Shown here: one piece after another, positions 9,426 to 18,677 of the stretch | Position numbering within the stretch: position 1 is the first letter of the stretch | Layout of the letters: each line of letters begins with the position of its first letter | Source: AL-N1 sp039178835 | GTDB lineage: Bacteria > Chloroflexota > Chloroflexia > Chloroflexales > Roseiflexaceae | Assembly: GCA_039178835.1 (NCBI GenBank) | Contig: JBCDFA010000005.1 | Location: 10,606-74,605, forward strand | Length of the DNA: 64,000 nt | Direction: 5' to 3' | Notes under the pieces: generated by a model | The model's input: only the letters and a program-made list of their open reading frames with translations | What the model was told of the DNA's origin: nothing | Database searches by the model: none | Translations under genes and position numbers: made by a program

Positions 9426-9566
9426 ACGTACTGCTATCCCTGTATTTGTAATAATGCCATAGTATAGCACCTTTTTACAGAAAGCGGAAGATAGGTTCCA
9501 TTTTGTGACGGCGATGATTGTATAATGTATGTTGAGGGTATGTAACATTATTTCAGAGGAGGCACA

Positions 9567-9830
9567 ATGTCAGAACGACAAGTAGAGCTGTCCAGTCTCA
9601 AAAATATCGGTACAACGATGGCTCAATGGCTTCGTGATGTTGGTATTCACACCCCAGAGGAGTTACGGGCTATTGGGTCGGTGGCTGCCTGGCGTCGAGT
9701 GAGAAGTGCTTATGGCAATCGTGTCACGATTATTGGTCTGTATGCACTCGAGGGAGCTATTGCTGATGTTCATTGGAATGCACTCCCGGAAGAGATTAAA
9801 TCTCGCTTGATACAGGAGGCGCAGATGTAA
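9567..9830 (+). CDS. TfoX C-terminal-domain protein
   Basis: An 87-aa protein matching the stand-alone TfoX C-terminal domain: LKNIGTTMAQWLRDVGIHTPEELRAIG followed by AWRRVRSAYGN and LYALEGAIADVHWNALPEE. This helix-hairpin-helix-like fold occurs alone in many bacteria and in the competence regulator TfoX. A strong GAGGAGG ribosome site lies upstream. Its role here is unknown; it is divergently transcribed from the TetR gene and shares that promoter region. Confidence 0.85.
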   Translation: MSERQVELSSLKNIGTTMAQWLRDVGIHTPEELRAIGSVAAWRRVRSAYGNRVTIIGLYALEGAIADVHWNALPEEIKSRLIQEAQM

Positions 9831-10648
9831 CATGCTCTTGGGGGCGCATAGTTGGTTATAAAACCATGTATACATCTGACTTATAAGTTGATTAAGCACA
9901 GCTTTTTCGATACGATATGATAGCGTTATGGTCTTCCCGATCTATTTGACACCATCTGCACAAAAACATACACTCATTTAAAACCCATCTTTTTTCGCAT
10001 TGCTTACAAGAGTGTGCGCTCTGGCCCTATTCTAAGCCAACTCCTCAAGGCCCATCGGCAAATACAAGGCCTGATGTGTTTTGTTGTACCAGATGATGAT
10101 ACATGACGTGACGGTAGAGCAACTAGCCTTGGCCAGATGGGTTAGGGGTTAAAAGGAATCGAGGTGTCAAGTGGCAGAGCGGCGAACAGTAGCTGTGGTT
10201 TGTAACAGCCGTATTGAGTAACGATTGAGCCCCTACGTATTACCATACGCCCCGCCATAGGGACCCCAACCAGCCTGTGTGAACTTCCGCAGTGGCTGAG
10301 CTTGTCGAAGGCGGCAGCGTTGCACCCGCCAATAATGCTCGTCGTTCGATAATGCATGAAGCATGGCGGCGTGTGTACTGGTTGACCACCACGCCCATGA
10401 TCGAGTCGCTGCAGGGTGTGGACACAACACAAATGTAGAAGTTGCTACCTGTGTATCCTAGTCTTTTTTTGTATGTGGACTCTGACAAATGATTCCATTA
10501 AGTAATAATCTGATACACGTGGCCAATTTTATTGTATAATAACTTTCATCAAGCCAATAACATAAGTTTATACCTAGTTATGAGTTTGTCCCCCATTATG
10601 GCTGTGTAGTGTAGAGAACTATATGGCCGAGAGTAGAAAGGTGTTTAT
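9831..10648. other. 818-base gene-free region
   Basis: No convincing gene is seen on either strand; the short open frames lack ribosome sites and domain content. The stretch at 10290-10312 contains TGAGCTTGTCGAAGG, which resembles a short dispersed repeat found between genes in many bacteria. A TATAAT element at 10535-10540 probably belongs to a promoter for the gene at 10649. Confidence 0.5.
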
Positions 10649-12010
10649 ATGAACCGCCCTTACTGGTTGTTACTTGTTGGTCTTGTTGTTCTTTTTTCTG
10701 GTTTCCCCATGGCCGCCTACGCCGATACCGATCCTGACGATGCTTTTGATGAAGCAACATCCATTGAGGTTGGCTATGATAATGCGATCCTTGATGGAAC
10801 GCTTTCGTCGGATGAAGACATTGACATATATAGATTTACTACTGAAGCAAATCGAACCTATGTCATTGAAACGTTCAATATTCAGGGTACGCCAAATATG
10901 AGGGCTACAGGTTTGTATCTTTTCGATAGCAACAGAGAAGAACTGAGAAGTGATGAAAGAGGAAATAATGGAACAGGTGATGCCAATGCACGTATTGTGC
11001 AGACATTTACACGTGCTGGTTCATACTATATTCGGGTTTCATCAGCACGTTTTGAAAACTGGTCTGGCAGTTATTCACTTCGTGTGCTCCCCAAATATGA
11101 TGAGCCTGGTGCTGGATGGGATGCCGAGAATGATTTCGAGCCCAACAACACTCGCCAGATCGCTAATGAGATTACACCAAGTTTGAGTGGTGCCGTTACC
11201 CGTCGCTTATTCAACCATAATAGTTTTGTCACCAATTATGCAGATGTTGATTATTATCGTTTTGAAGCGGAGGCAGGCTATAACTATGTTATTGAAACCT
11301 TTAACATACAAGGGCAACCAGACGGTAATGCAACTGCGCTTCGGTTATATAATTCTTCTGGAGAACAGATTCAAGACGATAAACGTGGAGCAAATGGGAC
11401 AGGTGATGCCAATGCACGTATTGTATTCCCGGTAAAGACAACTGGTGAATATTTTGTGTCTGTAATGAGAGATGATTTGTATGCCTGGGCTGGGACATAC
11501 TCTTTGCGTATTCTTCCACAATATGATCATCCCGATGCTGAATGGGATGCTGAAAATAATTTTGAGCCAAACGATACATTTTCTACGGCCAACCTACTTG
11601 AAGTCGGTTCTGAGAATGCGGTAAATCGCCGACTCTTCGATCATAGCGGCTTTGTAACGAATGGCTCCGATTATGACTATTATCGTTTTGAGGCAAAAGC
11701 TGGTCAGACCTACATTGTTCAGACCTTTAATGTCCAGGAAAACACCTCTGGTGATGGTACAGGGATCTATCTGTACAATCCTGAGGGGTCGATCATTGCA
11801 GATGATGAACGGGGCCGTAACGGTGAAGGAAGTATCGATGCAGAAATCGTTCAGCCTCTTACTGTTGATGGTACTTACTTTATTCTGGTTAAAGATGAGC
11901 GTAATGCCAATTGGACTGGCGCATATTCGCTACGAGTCTGTGAGAATAACTGTGCGCAGTCGAATCCAACCCCATCAGGTTCAGTTTTTCTACCTTTGAT
12001 CATTCGTTAA
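10649..12010 (+). CDS. Secreted protein with three PPC-like beta domains
   Basis: A 453-aa extracellular protein. A Sec signal peptide (about residues 1-25, cut near AYA) is followed by three homologous beta-sandwich repeats of about 120-135 residues (about 35-150, 165-290, 300-430). Each has the PPC (bacterial pre-peptidase C-terminal) pattern: FEPN, then D-x-D-[YI]-Y-R-F-E-A, T-Y-x-I-x-T-F-N, a DERG loop and a closing W-[ST]-G-x-Y-S-L-R. Two repeats share almost identical DNA around AGGTGATGCCAATGCACGTA (about 10974 and 11401), so duplication is fairly recent. The last residues VFLPLIIR form a short hydrophobic tail seen on many Chloroflexota secreted proteins. No catalytic domain is present; surface binding is the likely role. 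Confidence 0.82.
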   Translation: MNRPYWLLLVGLVVLFSGFPMAAYADTDPDDAFDEATSIEVGYDNAILDGTLSSDEDIDIYRFTTEANRTYVIETFNIQGTPNMRATGLYLFDSNREELRSDERGNNGTGDANARIVQTFTRAGSYYIRVSSARFENWSGSYSLRVLPKYDEPGAGWDAENDFEPNNTRQIANEITPSLSGAVTRRLFNHNSFVTNYADVDYYRFEAEAGYNYVIETFNIQGQPDGNATALRLYNSSGEQIQDDKRGANGTGDANARIVFPVKTTGEYFVSVMRDDLYAWAGTYSLRILPQYDHPDAEWDAENNFEPNDTFSTANLLEVGSENAVNRRLFDHSGFVTNGSDYDYYRFEAKAGQTYIVQTFNVQENTSGDGTGIYLYNPEGSIIADDERGRNGEGSIDAEIVQPLTVDGTYFILVKDERNANWTGAYSLRVCENNCAQSNPTPSGSVFLPLIIR

Positions 12011-12056
12011 ATAGCACTTCAACATCTATTGCCAGATTGGTGAGAATAACGTATCA

Positions 12057-12094
12057 GAGGCAGGCAAATAGTACTATTTGCCTGCCTCTTTTTT
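12057..12094 (+). terminator. Strong intrinsic terminator
   Basis: A 32-base perfect palindrome (12057-12088; arms begin GAGGCAGGCAAATAG) is followed directly by six T (12089-12094). It lies 47 bases after the PPC-like gene and ends that transcript. Confidence 0.9.
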
Positions 12095-12242
12095 AAGGAT
12101 GCTCTGTTAGTAAGTCTATCCTGGGAACTTTACAACCATTTGGGGAATTTCGTGATGGGGGCTCGTGCTATCGTGAAATGTGTCATGGCGTGATGCCAAC
12201 ATATCTCTCAGAAACACACCTTGTCCACGATAGGAGTATCAT

Positions 12243-14429
12243 ATGGACATGCACCATCCTTATAGTCTTGTTCGTCACTGTGCCGTATTGATCCTGGTAT
12301 CTATGTTCGTTCCATTTCTACCTATGCAGTATACCTCCAGTCGTGCACAAACGAGCAATACTGATGTCTACTTACCGCTTATTACCACGAATAACACACC
12401 CGGCTCAGTAGAACCAACTCCTGTTGAAGAACTTCCGCCAACTACCTATGTCGACCTGCTCGGTGAGTACATTGATACCGGAAAGTGGAGTCTAGAAGAA
12501 GGCTTAACACAAATTCTGAGTGTAATCACAGGTGAACAGCCCCTAGCTACTATCCCAGAAGTGGCCACGGTCGAGATATATGACTTGACTGGTCTGTTAA
12601 TGATCGTGGATGGCTATCTCGCAAATACGGACGAAACGGAAACACGTAATGAGATTGAGCGTTTGTATCGGCTTCTCGCACCCGATCTGACCAACATAGA
12701 TCAATACAGTATTCCCGATGTCAACGGGCTAAATGTTTCAATAGCGGATGAGACCGCCAATCTCGACGAGATATGCCGTACTGCCTGGTATCGGGGCTTT
12801 CCTCAAAGTGGCGATCCATCAGAATGTTTTTCCTTGTCTACAGTTGGATCTGCTCCCGAAATAAGGGTTTATACACCGGTATTTATCGATAAATATCAAT
12901 ATGGTCAGCACGCGCTGGATGCCGCAAACATAAGTAGTGCGACATATAAGGAGTATGGGATATTAGATGATGTGGTTATTACCTTTTCGCCAATTGACCG
13001 GCAAGCCCTGGCCCATGCCAACCGTAAGCAGCGTAATGTCGATGGCACGACTAGGACTTATTGTATGGTTACGATCCATCCACCGGCACTTGAGGAGCCT
13101 AAACTTCAATTCCAACAAATTGTTGCACATGAGTTGTTCCACTGTATGCAATTTGCGACATATGGGGTTTATGATCAGATCATCAGCTACAAAGACCCAT
13201 TGTCACATCTACGAGCCGTAGGTTGGTGGCTTGAGGGCACAGCCAACTACTTTAGCAATGAAGTGTACCCCACAGTTGATGTTGAGCACCGCTGGCTTGA
13301 TGACTTTCACGCAGCTTCAACACAATCATCATTGATAGAAATGAGCTATGAGACGACCGTCTTCTTTCAGTTTCTGGCCAATGAGTTTGGAAGCCAGGCT
13401 ATTATTGAACTGCTGCCTGAACTGCTACCTTATGAAGCACCAACAAAGCAGGATCAGGCACGCGTGTTTGCCGAACTCGATCCCCAACGCTTTGGATTTA
13501 GCCTCTATACATCCATGAATGATCTGTTTCACGATTTTGGACGTGCCTATCTGAGTCGAACCATCCTCGATACCAGCGGTCTGCTCGTACCCAATGGGAA
13601 TTTCGAAGCACTCTACACAAACGAAAAAACGATCACACAGGCCCCGGATGCTATGAACGAAGCGATCAATGAATTTACACTTGAACGCACACGTGTGACC
13701 TACACTGAAAAGAAGCGCTATGACCAGCAGGTGAGCAACAACGATGTTGAGGTTAGTTTTGGCTTGCTTGCGAGTAATGAGACCGATATTCTGGGATGGG
13801 ATGGTACGCCAGAAACCGTATGGTCTGCCTGCCCACGGGATCGCATCTATGTCGTCCTCCAAACCACCGCGACCGTTGACGACAGCGATGCAACCACTTT
13901 TGCACTGACCGTTGATAAGGACACAGAACGCCTGTGCACATGCTATGCGGATATTGATATCGGTGGTCCTGCGCCAGTATCATACAGTGGCATGTCGATC
14001 TTCTACTATGGTGGTGACGACCAACCCGGTGGGGAGTTATTCAAAGATCGTATCTCTTTTAATGAGGGCCGCCAATCTATTGGCTGGCTATCACTCGATA
14101 ATGATATGTTCCGTTCGGAGGCGACGGGCTCTTTTGGGGTCGATGGAAGTGTGTTCACGCTGCCTGGGTCTGGATCAGCACTGTGGCCACAGGAAGGCGG
14201 TACAGTTGTAGTAACGCTAGAGGAGAATAACGATGAGTTTATTGCGGGCAGTTTTTCCGGTCAACTGCGCTATATTGACCCACAGAGCGATCCGGCTATA
14301 TTTAGGCCTGCACCAATCTCTGGCAACTTTCGGGCAGCACGTTCGTTATTTCTTGTAGGTGGTGTCTTTGGTATAGACACCGAAACGTGCCCATGGGATG
14401 AGGTTGTCCAGGCTGATACTGCACCATAG
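12243..14429 (+). CDS. Secreted zinc metallopeptidase (gluzincin-like)
   Basis: A 728-aa extracellular protein with a GGAG ribosome site and an N-terminal signal peptide (about residues 1-36). Right after it comes VYLPLITT, then a Pro/Thr linker. The catalytic zinc site is HELFH (H296, E297, H300) and the likely third zinc ligand is E331 in WWLEGTANYF, a spacing typical of gluzincin peptidases. The C-terminal 250 residues are beta-rich without a domain I can name. Cys residues in RLCTCYAD and ETCPWDE may form disulfides. Peptidase activity is inferred from the zinc motif; the substrate is unknown. A serpin-type inhibitor is encoded convergently just downstream. Confidence 0.78.
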   Translation: MDMHHPYSLVRHCAVLILVSMFVPFLPMQYTSSRAQTSNTDVYLPLITTNNTPGSVEPTPVEELPPTTYVDLLGEYIDTGKWSLEEGLTQILSVITGEQPLATIPEVATVEIYDLTGLLMIVDGYLANTDETETRNEIERLYRLLAPDLTNIDQYSIPDVNGLNVSIADETANLDEICRTAWYRGFPQSGDPSECFSLSTVGSAPEIRVYTPVFIDKYQYGQHALDAANISSATYKEYGILDDVVITFSPIDRQALAHANRKQRNVDGTTRTYCMVTIHPPALEEPKLQFQQIVAHELFHCMQFATYGVYDQIISYKDPLSHLRAVGWWLEGTANYFSNEVYPTVDVEHRWLDDFHAASTQSSLIEMSYETTVFFQFLANEFGSQAIIELLPELLPYEAPTKQDQARVFAELDPQRFGFSLYTSMNDLFHDFGRAYLSRTILDTSGLLVPNGNFEALYTNEKTITQAPDAMNEAINEFTLERTRVTYTEKKRYDQQVSNNDVEVSFGLLASNETDILGWDGTPETVWSACPRDRIYVVLQTTATVDDSDATTFALTVDKDTERLCTCYADIDIGGPAPVSYSGMSIFYYGGDDQPGGELFKDRISFNEGRQSIGWLSLDNDMFRSEATGSFGVDGSVFTLPGSGSALWPQEGGTVVVTLEENNDEFIAGSFSGQLRYIDPQSDPAIFRPAPISGNFRAARSLFLVGGVFGIDTETCPWDEVVQADTAP

Positions 14430-14459
14430 CGCCATATAGTTGTGTAACTGAACATTATC

Positions 14460-14490
14460 AGGAGGTGTGTAACAACTTGGTACACCTCCT
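14460..14490. terminator. Hairpin between convergent genes
   Basis: A 9-bp perfect stem AGGAGGTGT/ACACCTCCT with a 13-base loop lies between the metallopeptidase and serpin stops. T-runs are absent on both sides, so termination is plausible but not proven. Confidence 0.45.
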
Positions 14491-14510
14491 ACGTTGTCTC
14501 ATTGCTACTC

Positions 14511-15848
14511 TCAACCACCATCCGCCGGATTCATTACACGACCGAGGAACAGGATCGCACCAGTTTCACGATCCACGATGGCAAAGATAAATGGGCGATT
14601 GATGTTCATCTCTGCTTCTTGCACCATACTCTGTGGGATAACAATAGCTCCCGTGGCCGCAGTCGCTTCGGTTCCTTGTTCATCGACGATAATGGTACTT
14701 TCGTGGAAGGCATCAGCGACAAAAAGTTCAGGCTTCTCCACTATCGCGCTGAAATCCGCTGTTTGCTTATCAAAAGCAGTGACGACCCCCATCGATTGCA
14801 AGAGGGGTTTCAGTTGTAGTGAACTCTTGATCTCGAATTTCGGCAATGAGAGCGTAACGTCATATTGTTCAGCTTGATTGCGTAGCTCATCGAAGAATGC
14901 ACCACTCAGCTGTCCCTCAACAGCGGTAAATCGGTCTTCACGCGGCAACACAACCCACATCTCAACCGTATTCCCTGCGTATCCCAATCGAGTGGCCTGA
15001 TAGCTTTCATGCTCTACGTATAGTGTTCTTATTGGGTCGTGTTGCATCATGGGGATCTCTACAGTGCTCTGGTCAATAAGCGTAAAAGTCCCTGGTTGTG
15101 TCGCAGCTTCGTTAAAGGGCATTGACCAGGTGGCTTTGAAGTAGACGGCGTTGGTGAGCACCATGCGCGTCAATTCATCGATAGAGTTGGCAGGCAGTAA
15201 TTCAGGAATGCGGTCATTGGTCTGTTGGGCCACCCAATCATTGATGGTCTGTCGTGCAGGGTCCGGTTGGTTGACGAAATCAAGCGTGTACATTCCGGCA
15301 CCATACTGTTGGGCAAGAGTCGTCAGAAACGCTTCACGGAAGGGAAAATTCTGCTGGCCCCACAGCGCATTGACGATATTCAATTCAAATGGCGCACCAT
15401 AGCCCTCTGTAACCGACCCAGGTGTGGTCACCTGTTGATCCAACGCATTGAGCGTTTCGTGCTGGGTTTCTTGTGGAAGATACGAAAAGACCTGGGCCAG
15501 TTCCGACTCCGTCTCGTTTTGGGCACCGGCATAGAGCATCGAGAATGTCTGGGTGATGCTGTAAGGCGAGAAGGTGAGATTCTGGTCGGAGTTGGTAATA
15601 GCCTGGCGATAGAGTTCCGCCGCAAAATCATTCCCCCGCTGTGCCAAATCTGCGATCTGCTGTTCCGACACTGATGATGCCGTATCGCGTGGTAGGTCGA
15701 CCTGCGCGACTTGAAAGGTGGTTGGTGGTTGATTAGACGATTCTGTCTGCCCACCCGTATTAGGTGTTGATGTGGTGTCCGCCATGTATGAACCACACGC
15801 TGCAATCAACAGCAAAAGCAACGATACATTCAGGTTACGCATCTGCAT
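14511..15848 (-). CDS. Serpin-family protease inhibitor, lipoprotein
   Basis: A 445-aa serpin with a lipoprotein signal (LLLIAAC, Cys about residue 18), so it should sit on the outer face of the membrane. Family marks include FSPYSI, LTNAVYFKATW, and the C-terminal signature RPFIFAIVDRETGAILFLGRV. The reactive-centre hinge EQGTEATAATG has the small residues needed for loop insertion, so it is probably inhibitory. Counting from the hinge puts P1 at Gln or one of the next two residues (IPQSM); two extra residues before the RPF motif make this uncertain. It may protect the cell from its own or foreign serine or cysteine proteases; serpins do not inhibit zinc peptidases like its neighbour. Confidence 0.92.
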   Translation of the reverse strand: MQMRNLNVSLLLLLIAACGSYMADTTSTPNTGGQTESSNQPPTTFQVAQVDLPRDTASSVSEQQIADLAQRGNDFAAELYRQAITNSDQNLTFSPYSITQTFSMLYAGAQNETESELAQVFSYLPQETQHETLNALDQQVTTPGSVTEGYGAPFELNIVNALWGQQNFPFREAFLTTLAQQYGAGMYTLDFVNQPDPARQTINDWVAQQTNDRIPELLPANSIDELTRMVLTNAVYFKATWSMPFNEAATQPGTFTLIDQSTVEIPMMQHDPIRTLYVEHESYQATRLGYAGNTVEMWVVLPREDRFTAVEGQLSGAFFDELRNQAEQYDVTLSLPKFEIKSSLQLKPLLQSMGVVTAFDKQTADFSAIVEKPELFVADAFHESTIIVDEQGTEATAATGAIVIPQSMVQEAEMNINRPFIFAIVDRETGAILFLGRVMNPADGG

Positions 15849-16065
15849 CTCCTTATCACATATGAGGCTCCTTTACATCATGACGTATGACCAAGTCATT
15901 TTGTTCTATTCTTGTTGCATAATGGGTGCTATGGTATTATGTAGTAGTGCTGATAATACCCAAAATAGAAGAAGTTTTTACAGCAAGAGTATTTTTGCCA
16001 ATATGAAGTTATTGCTAAATAATATTTTACAGTGAATACAAATTCTAATTGTTTAAGAGGTACAT

Positions 16066-17577
16066 ATGGGAGATATTAGGCCCTCACTCCAAGACTTTTC
16101 CACTATTAATACGTACGTAAAAAAATACAATGAGAATTTAGAATTAAATGATCTTTCAAATGGTTTTTATTTTTTAGCACTTGATCTGCTACACGATCTT
16201 CAAGATGATGAAATTAGAGATTCTATTACAGATAGCCATTTTCTTAACAGCACTGGAAGAGAAAAGGGTAAAGACAGAGGTATAGATGCAGTTTACATTA
16301 ATGAAGATAACGGCAAGGCAAATATACATTTTTACAACTTTAAATATGCTTATTCTTTTGAGAAAACACAATCACATTATCCTTCTGGGGAAATAGATAA
16401 AATTATTAGTTTTATTAATGATGTGATTTCAAAAGAAGAAATACTTCTACAACAGGTTAATCCTATTCTAGCCTCAAAAGTTGAAGAAATATGGCAAATA
16501 TTCGATATGCAGAACCCTGATTTTCACATCCATCTGTGCTCAAATCTTTATCACGGTTTAGAAGCAACAGAAAAGCATAGGTTCGAAAATTCTATACATA
16601 GACATTCGAACTTTAGGATTCATTATCATGGTATTTCAGATTTTGTCAATAAATTAACTCGAAAAGAAAGGAAAGTTGTAAATGCTAAATTACCTGCAAT
16701 TGACAGGCACTTTTTTGAGAAGTCTGATGGTGATATTAGAGCTCTAATTGTACATATTGATATTAGAGATTTGATAAGAATTGTGTTGGATGATGAACAA
16801 ATAAGAGAAAAAGTAGATATTGATGATTTTACTTCTATAAGAAAATATAGAATATTAGAAGATGCATTTGAAGATAACGTGAGAACATATCTAAAGCAAA
16901 GATCTAAGATTAATCGAAATATAAAATACACAGCTACCTCAGAAGATAGGCATAGATTCTTTTACTACAATAATGGTATAACAATTACCTGTGACAATTT
17001 CTCGTATCCAAGAACGCAAAGAGCACCTATCATCGAATTGTCAAATCTTCAAGTAGTCAATGGTAGCCAAACTATTCACGCACTCTATGATGCTTTTATT
17101 GAAGACCCTGAGAAATTTGAAGATCTAGACATATTATGTAGAATATATCAGACAAACAATTCAGAACTAAGCACAAGAATAGCTGAGTACACTAACAGTC
17201 AAAATCCAGTTAGTAGTAGAGATATAAGATCAATTGACTATATACAGCAGAAACTAGAACAAGAACTAAAGGCAAAAGGCTTTTTTTATGAAAGAAAAAA
17301 GAACCAATATTATCATGAGCCAAAATCTAAAAGGATTGACTCTGAGAAGTCAGGTCAAGTTTTATTAGCCTTTTATCATGGAATGCCATCTGAAGCTAAG
17401 AATCAGAAAAAGAAAATCTTTGCTGAGCGATATGACGATATTTTTCATGATAATGTAACTGCTGATAGTCTTTTACTCCCATACATGCTTTTTGAAAGAA
17501 TTGAAAGAGAGAAATCTCGAAAGAAAGAAACTTTGGTTCGTGATGTTGATGATTTTGAAAGGAACTCATATATCTAA
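16066..17577 (+). CDS. AIPR-family protein (abortive-infection type)
   Basis: A 503-aa protein with the AIPR domain, a family named for abortive phage infection. The diagnostic core is RFFYYNNGITITCDNF (about residues 300-315) and LSNLQVVNGSQTIHALYDA (about 326-344), followed by ARIAEYTNSQNPVSSRDIRS-like residues. The N-terminal third (LNSTGREKGKDRGIDAVYIN) looks like a restriction-nuclease-like fold with GIDAVYI as a possible catalytic strand. Base composition is much more AT-rich than on either side, indicating recent transfer. An AAGAGGT ribosome site fits the start. It is followed by a small gene of similar composition. Confidence 0.85.
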   Translation: MGDIRPSLQDFSTINTYVKKYNENLELNDLSNGFYFLALDLLHDLQDDEIRDSITDSHFLNSTGREKGKDRGIDAVYINEDNGKANIHFYNFKYAYSFEKTQSHYPSGEIDKIISFINDVISKEEILLQQVNPILASKVEEIWQIFDMQNPDFHIHLCSNLYHGLEATEKHRFENSIHRHSNFRIHYHGISDFVNKLTRKERKVVNAKLPAIDRHFFEKSDGDIRALIVHIDIRDLIRIVLDDEQIREKVDIDDFTSIRKYRILEDAFEDNVRTYLKQRSKINRNIKYTATSEDRHRFFYYNNGITITCDNFSYPRTQRAPIIELSNLQVVNGSQTIHALYDAFIEDPEKFEDLDILCRIYQTNNSELSTRIAEYTNSQNPVSSRDIRSIDYIQQKLEQELKAKGFFYERKKNQYYHEPKSKRIDSEKSGQVLLAFYHGMPSEAKNQKKKIFAERYDDIFHDNVTADSLLLPYMLFERIEREKSRKKETLVRDVDDFERNSYI

Positions 17578-17604
17578 TATTCAAGTTATTGGATATTATA
17601 TTTT

Positions 17605-17841
17605 ATGAAAGAACTGTCCTATAAAAAGAAAATTGATTTGACATATGAAAATATTGACAATATTTGGTGTCTATATCCTAATTCCTTGCGATTGATTGAA
17701 AAATCAATTGAAAAAGAGAGGCAAATGTTGGCAAATAAAGATGAGACTTATTCACACTCCCAATTTTTTAAGTATGGCAAACCAAAAAAATATTTTGAAG
17801 ACATGTCTCCGGGAGAAATTTCAGAGTTTCTCGATAGCTAG
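17605..17841 (+). CDS. Small hypothetical protein following AIPR gene
   Basis: A 78-aa protein, Lys/Glu-rich and without membrane segments. It begins 27 bases after the AIPR stop on the same strand and shares its low GC content, so it was probably acquired with it and co-transcribed. I do not recognise the family. The end (KKYFEDMSPGEISEFLDS) looks like a small helical domain. It could be a partner of the AIPR protein, by position only. Confidence 0.55.
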   Translation: MKELSYKKKIDLTYENIDNIWCLYPNSLRLIEKSIEKERQMLANKDETYSHSQFFKYGKPKKYFEDMSPGEISEFLDS

Positions 17842-18142
17842 CTTTTTATTTGCATCTCCTTCTGAAAGATGGGTCTGCTGTTTCAATATACAGTAATTTA
17901 GTCTGGCATTACTAGAAAAGGTAATATAGGCCCATACTCTAACAATACAGAGAAGTAACACGACAATCACGAAAACCAATAAAAAACCTGAATTCTATGG
18001 TCAGACATATGTAGGACAGCATGGAAATGTTTTCGTTTCATCCTACCCTTTCTTCACTCCCTTGCATCAACCAGACGAACATGCTAGGATGTCAAAGGAA
18101 CCCAGACAGCACCAAACAAGTATAGCCAACACGAGTGAATAT

Positions 18143-18655
18143 ATGACAAATACAGAGAAATCGACACCGACCGTGCGCGGTCCGGGTAAATCCGCCTTGC
18201 TGCTCGAAGTCAATGGTACAACCCACGAAATTTTTGTGGAGCCACGGCGTACTCTGCTCGATGCCTTGCGAGTCGATCTGGGAATGACTGGTACCAAAGA
18301 GGTCTGTGGTATGGGCAACTGTGGTGCGTGCACAGTTCAGGTCGATGGTGAGCCAACCTACGGTTGTCTGCAACTCGCGGTCGAGTGTGAAGGACGCGCC
18401 ATCACCACCATTGAAGGGCTATCGCACAATGGGGCACTGCATCCCCTCCAACAAGCCTTTGTCGAACACGATGCCCTGCAATGTGGCTTTTGCACCTCGG
18501 GTCAGGTCATGACCGCTGCCGCACTGTTGAAGCGCAACCCTGATCCGACTGAAGAGGAAATCGTCGAGGAACTGTCCGGCAATCTCTGCCGTTGTGGTGC
18601 CTATCGCGGAATCGTTCGCGCTGTGCAGGATGCTGCTGAGAAAATGCGAACCTAA
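18143..18655 (+). CDS. Molybdenum hydroxylase small subunit, [2Fe-2S] (CoxS/XdhC type)
   Basis: Electron-transfer subunit of a xanthine/CO/aldehyde dehydrogenase-type enzyme, 170 aa from this start. The plant-type cluster is bound by CGMGNCGACTV plus the later Cys in YGC, and the second cluster by CGFCTSGQ and CRCGAYRG. The start is uncertain: in-frame ATG at 18089 and TTG at 18062 would add 18-27 residues without domain content, and none has a clear ribosome site. It is the first of three genes in the order small-large-medium; the next gene starts 22 bases after its stop. Confidence 0.92.
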   Translation: MTNTEKSTPTVRGPGKSALLLEVNGTTHEIFVEPRRTLLDALRVDLGMTGTKEVCGMGNCGACTVQVDGEPTYGCLQLAVECEGRAITTIEGLSHNGALHPLQQAFVEHDALQCGFCTSGQVMTAAALLKRNPDPTEEEIVEELSGNLCRCGAYRGIVRAVQDAAEKMRT

Positions 18656-18677
18656 AGCTGCCAGACAGGAGGTATCG

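Noticed and set aside
10142..10488. Open frames on the minus strand in the 818-base gap
   Set aside because: Three overlapping frames compete, none has a ribosome site or recognisable domain, and a dispersed repeat lies inside.
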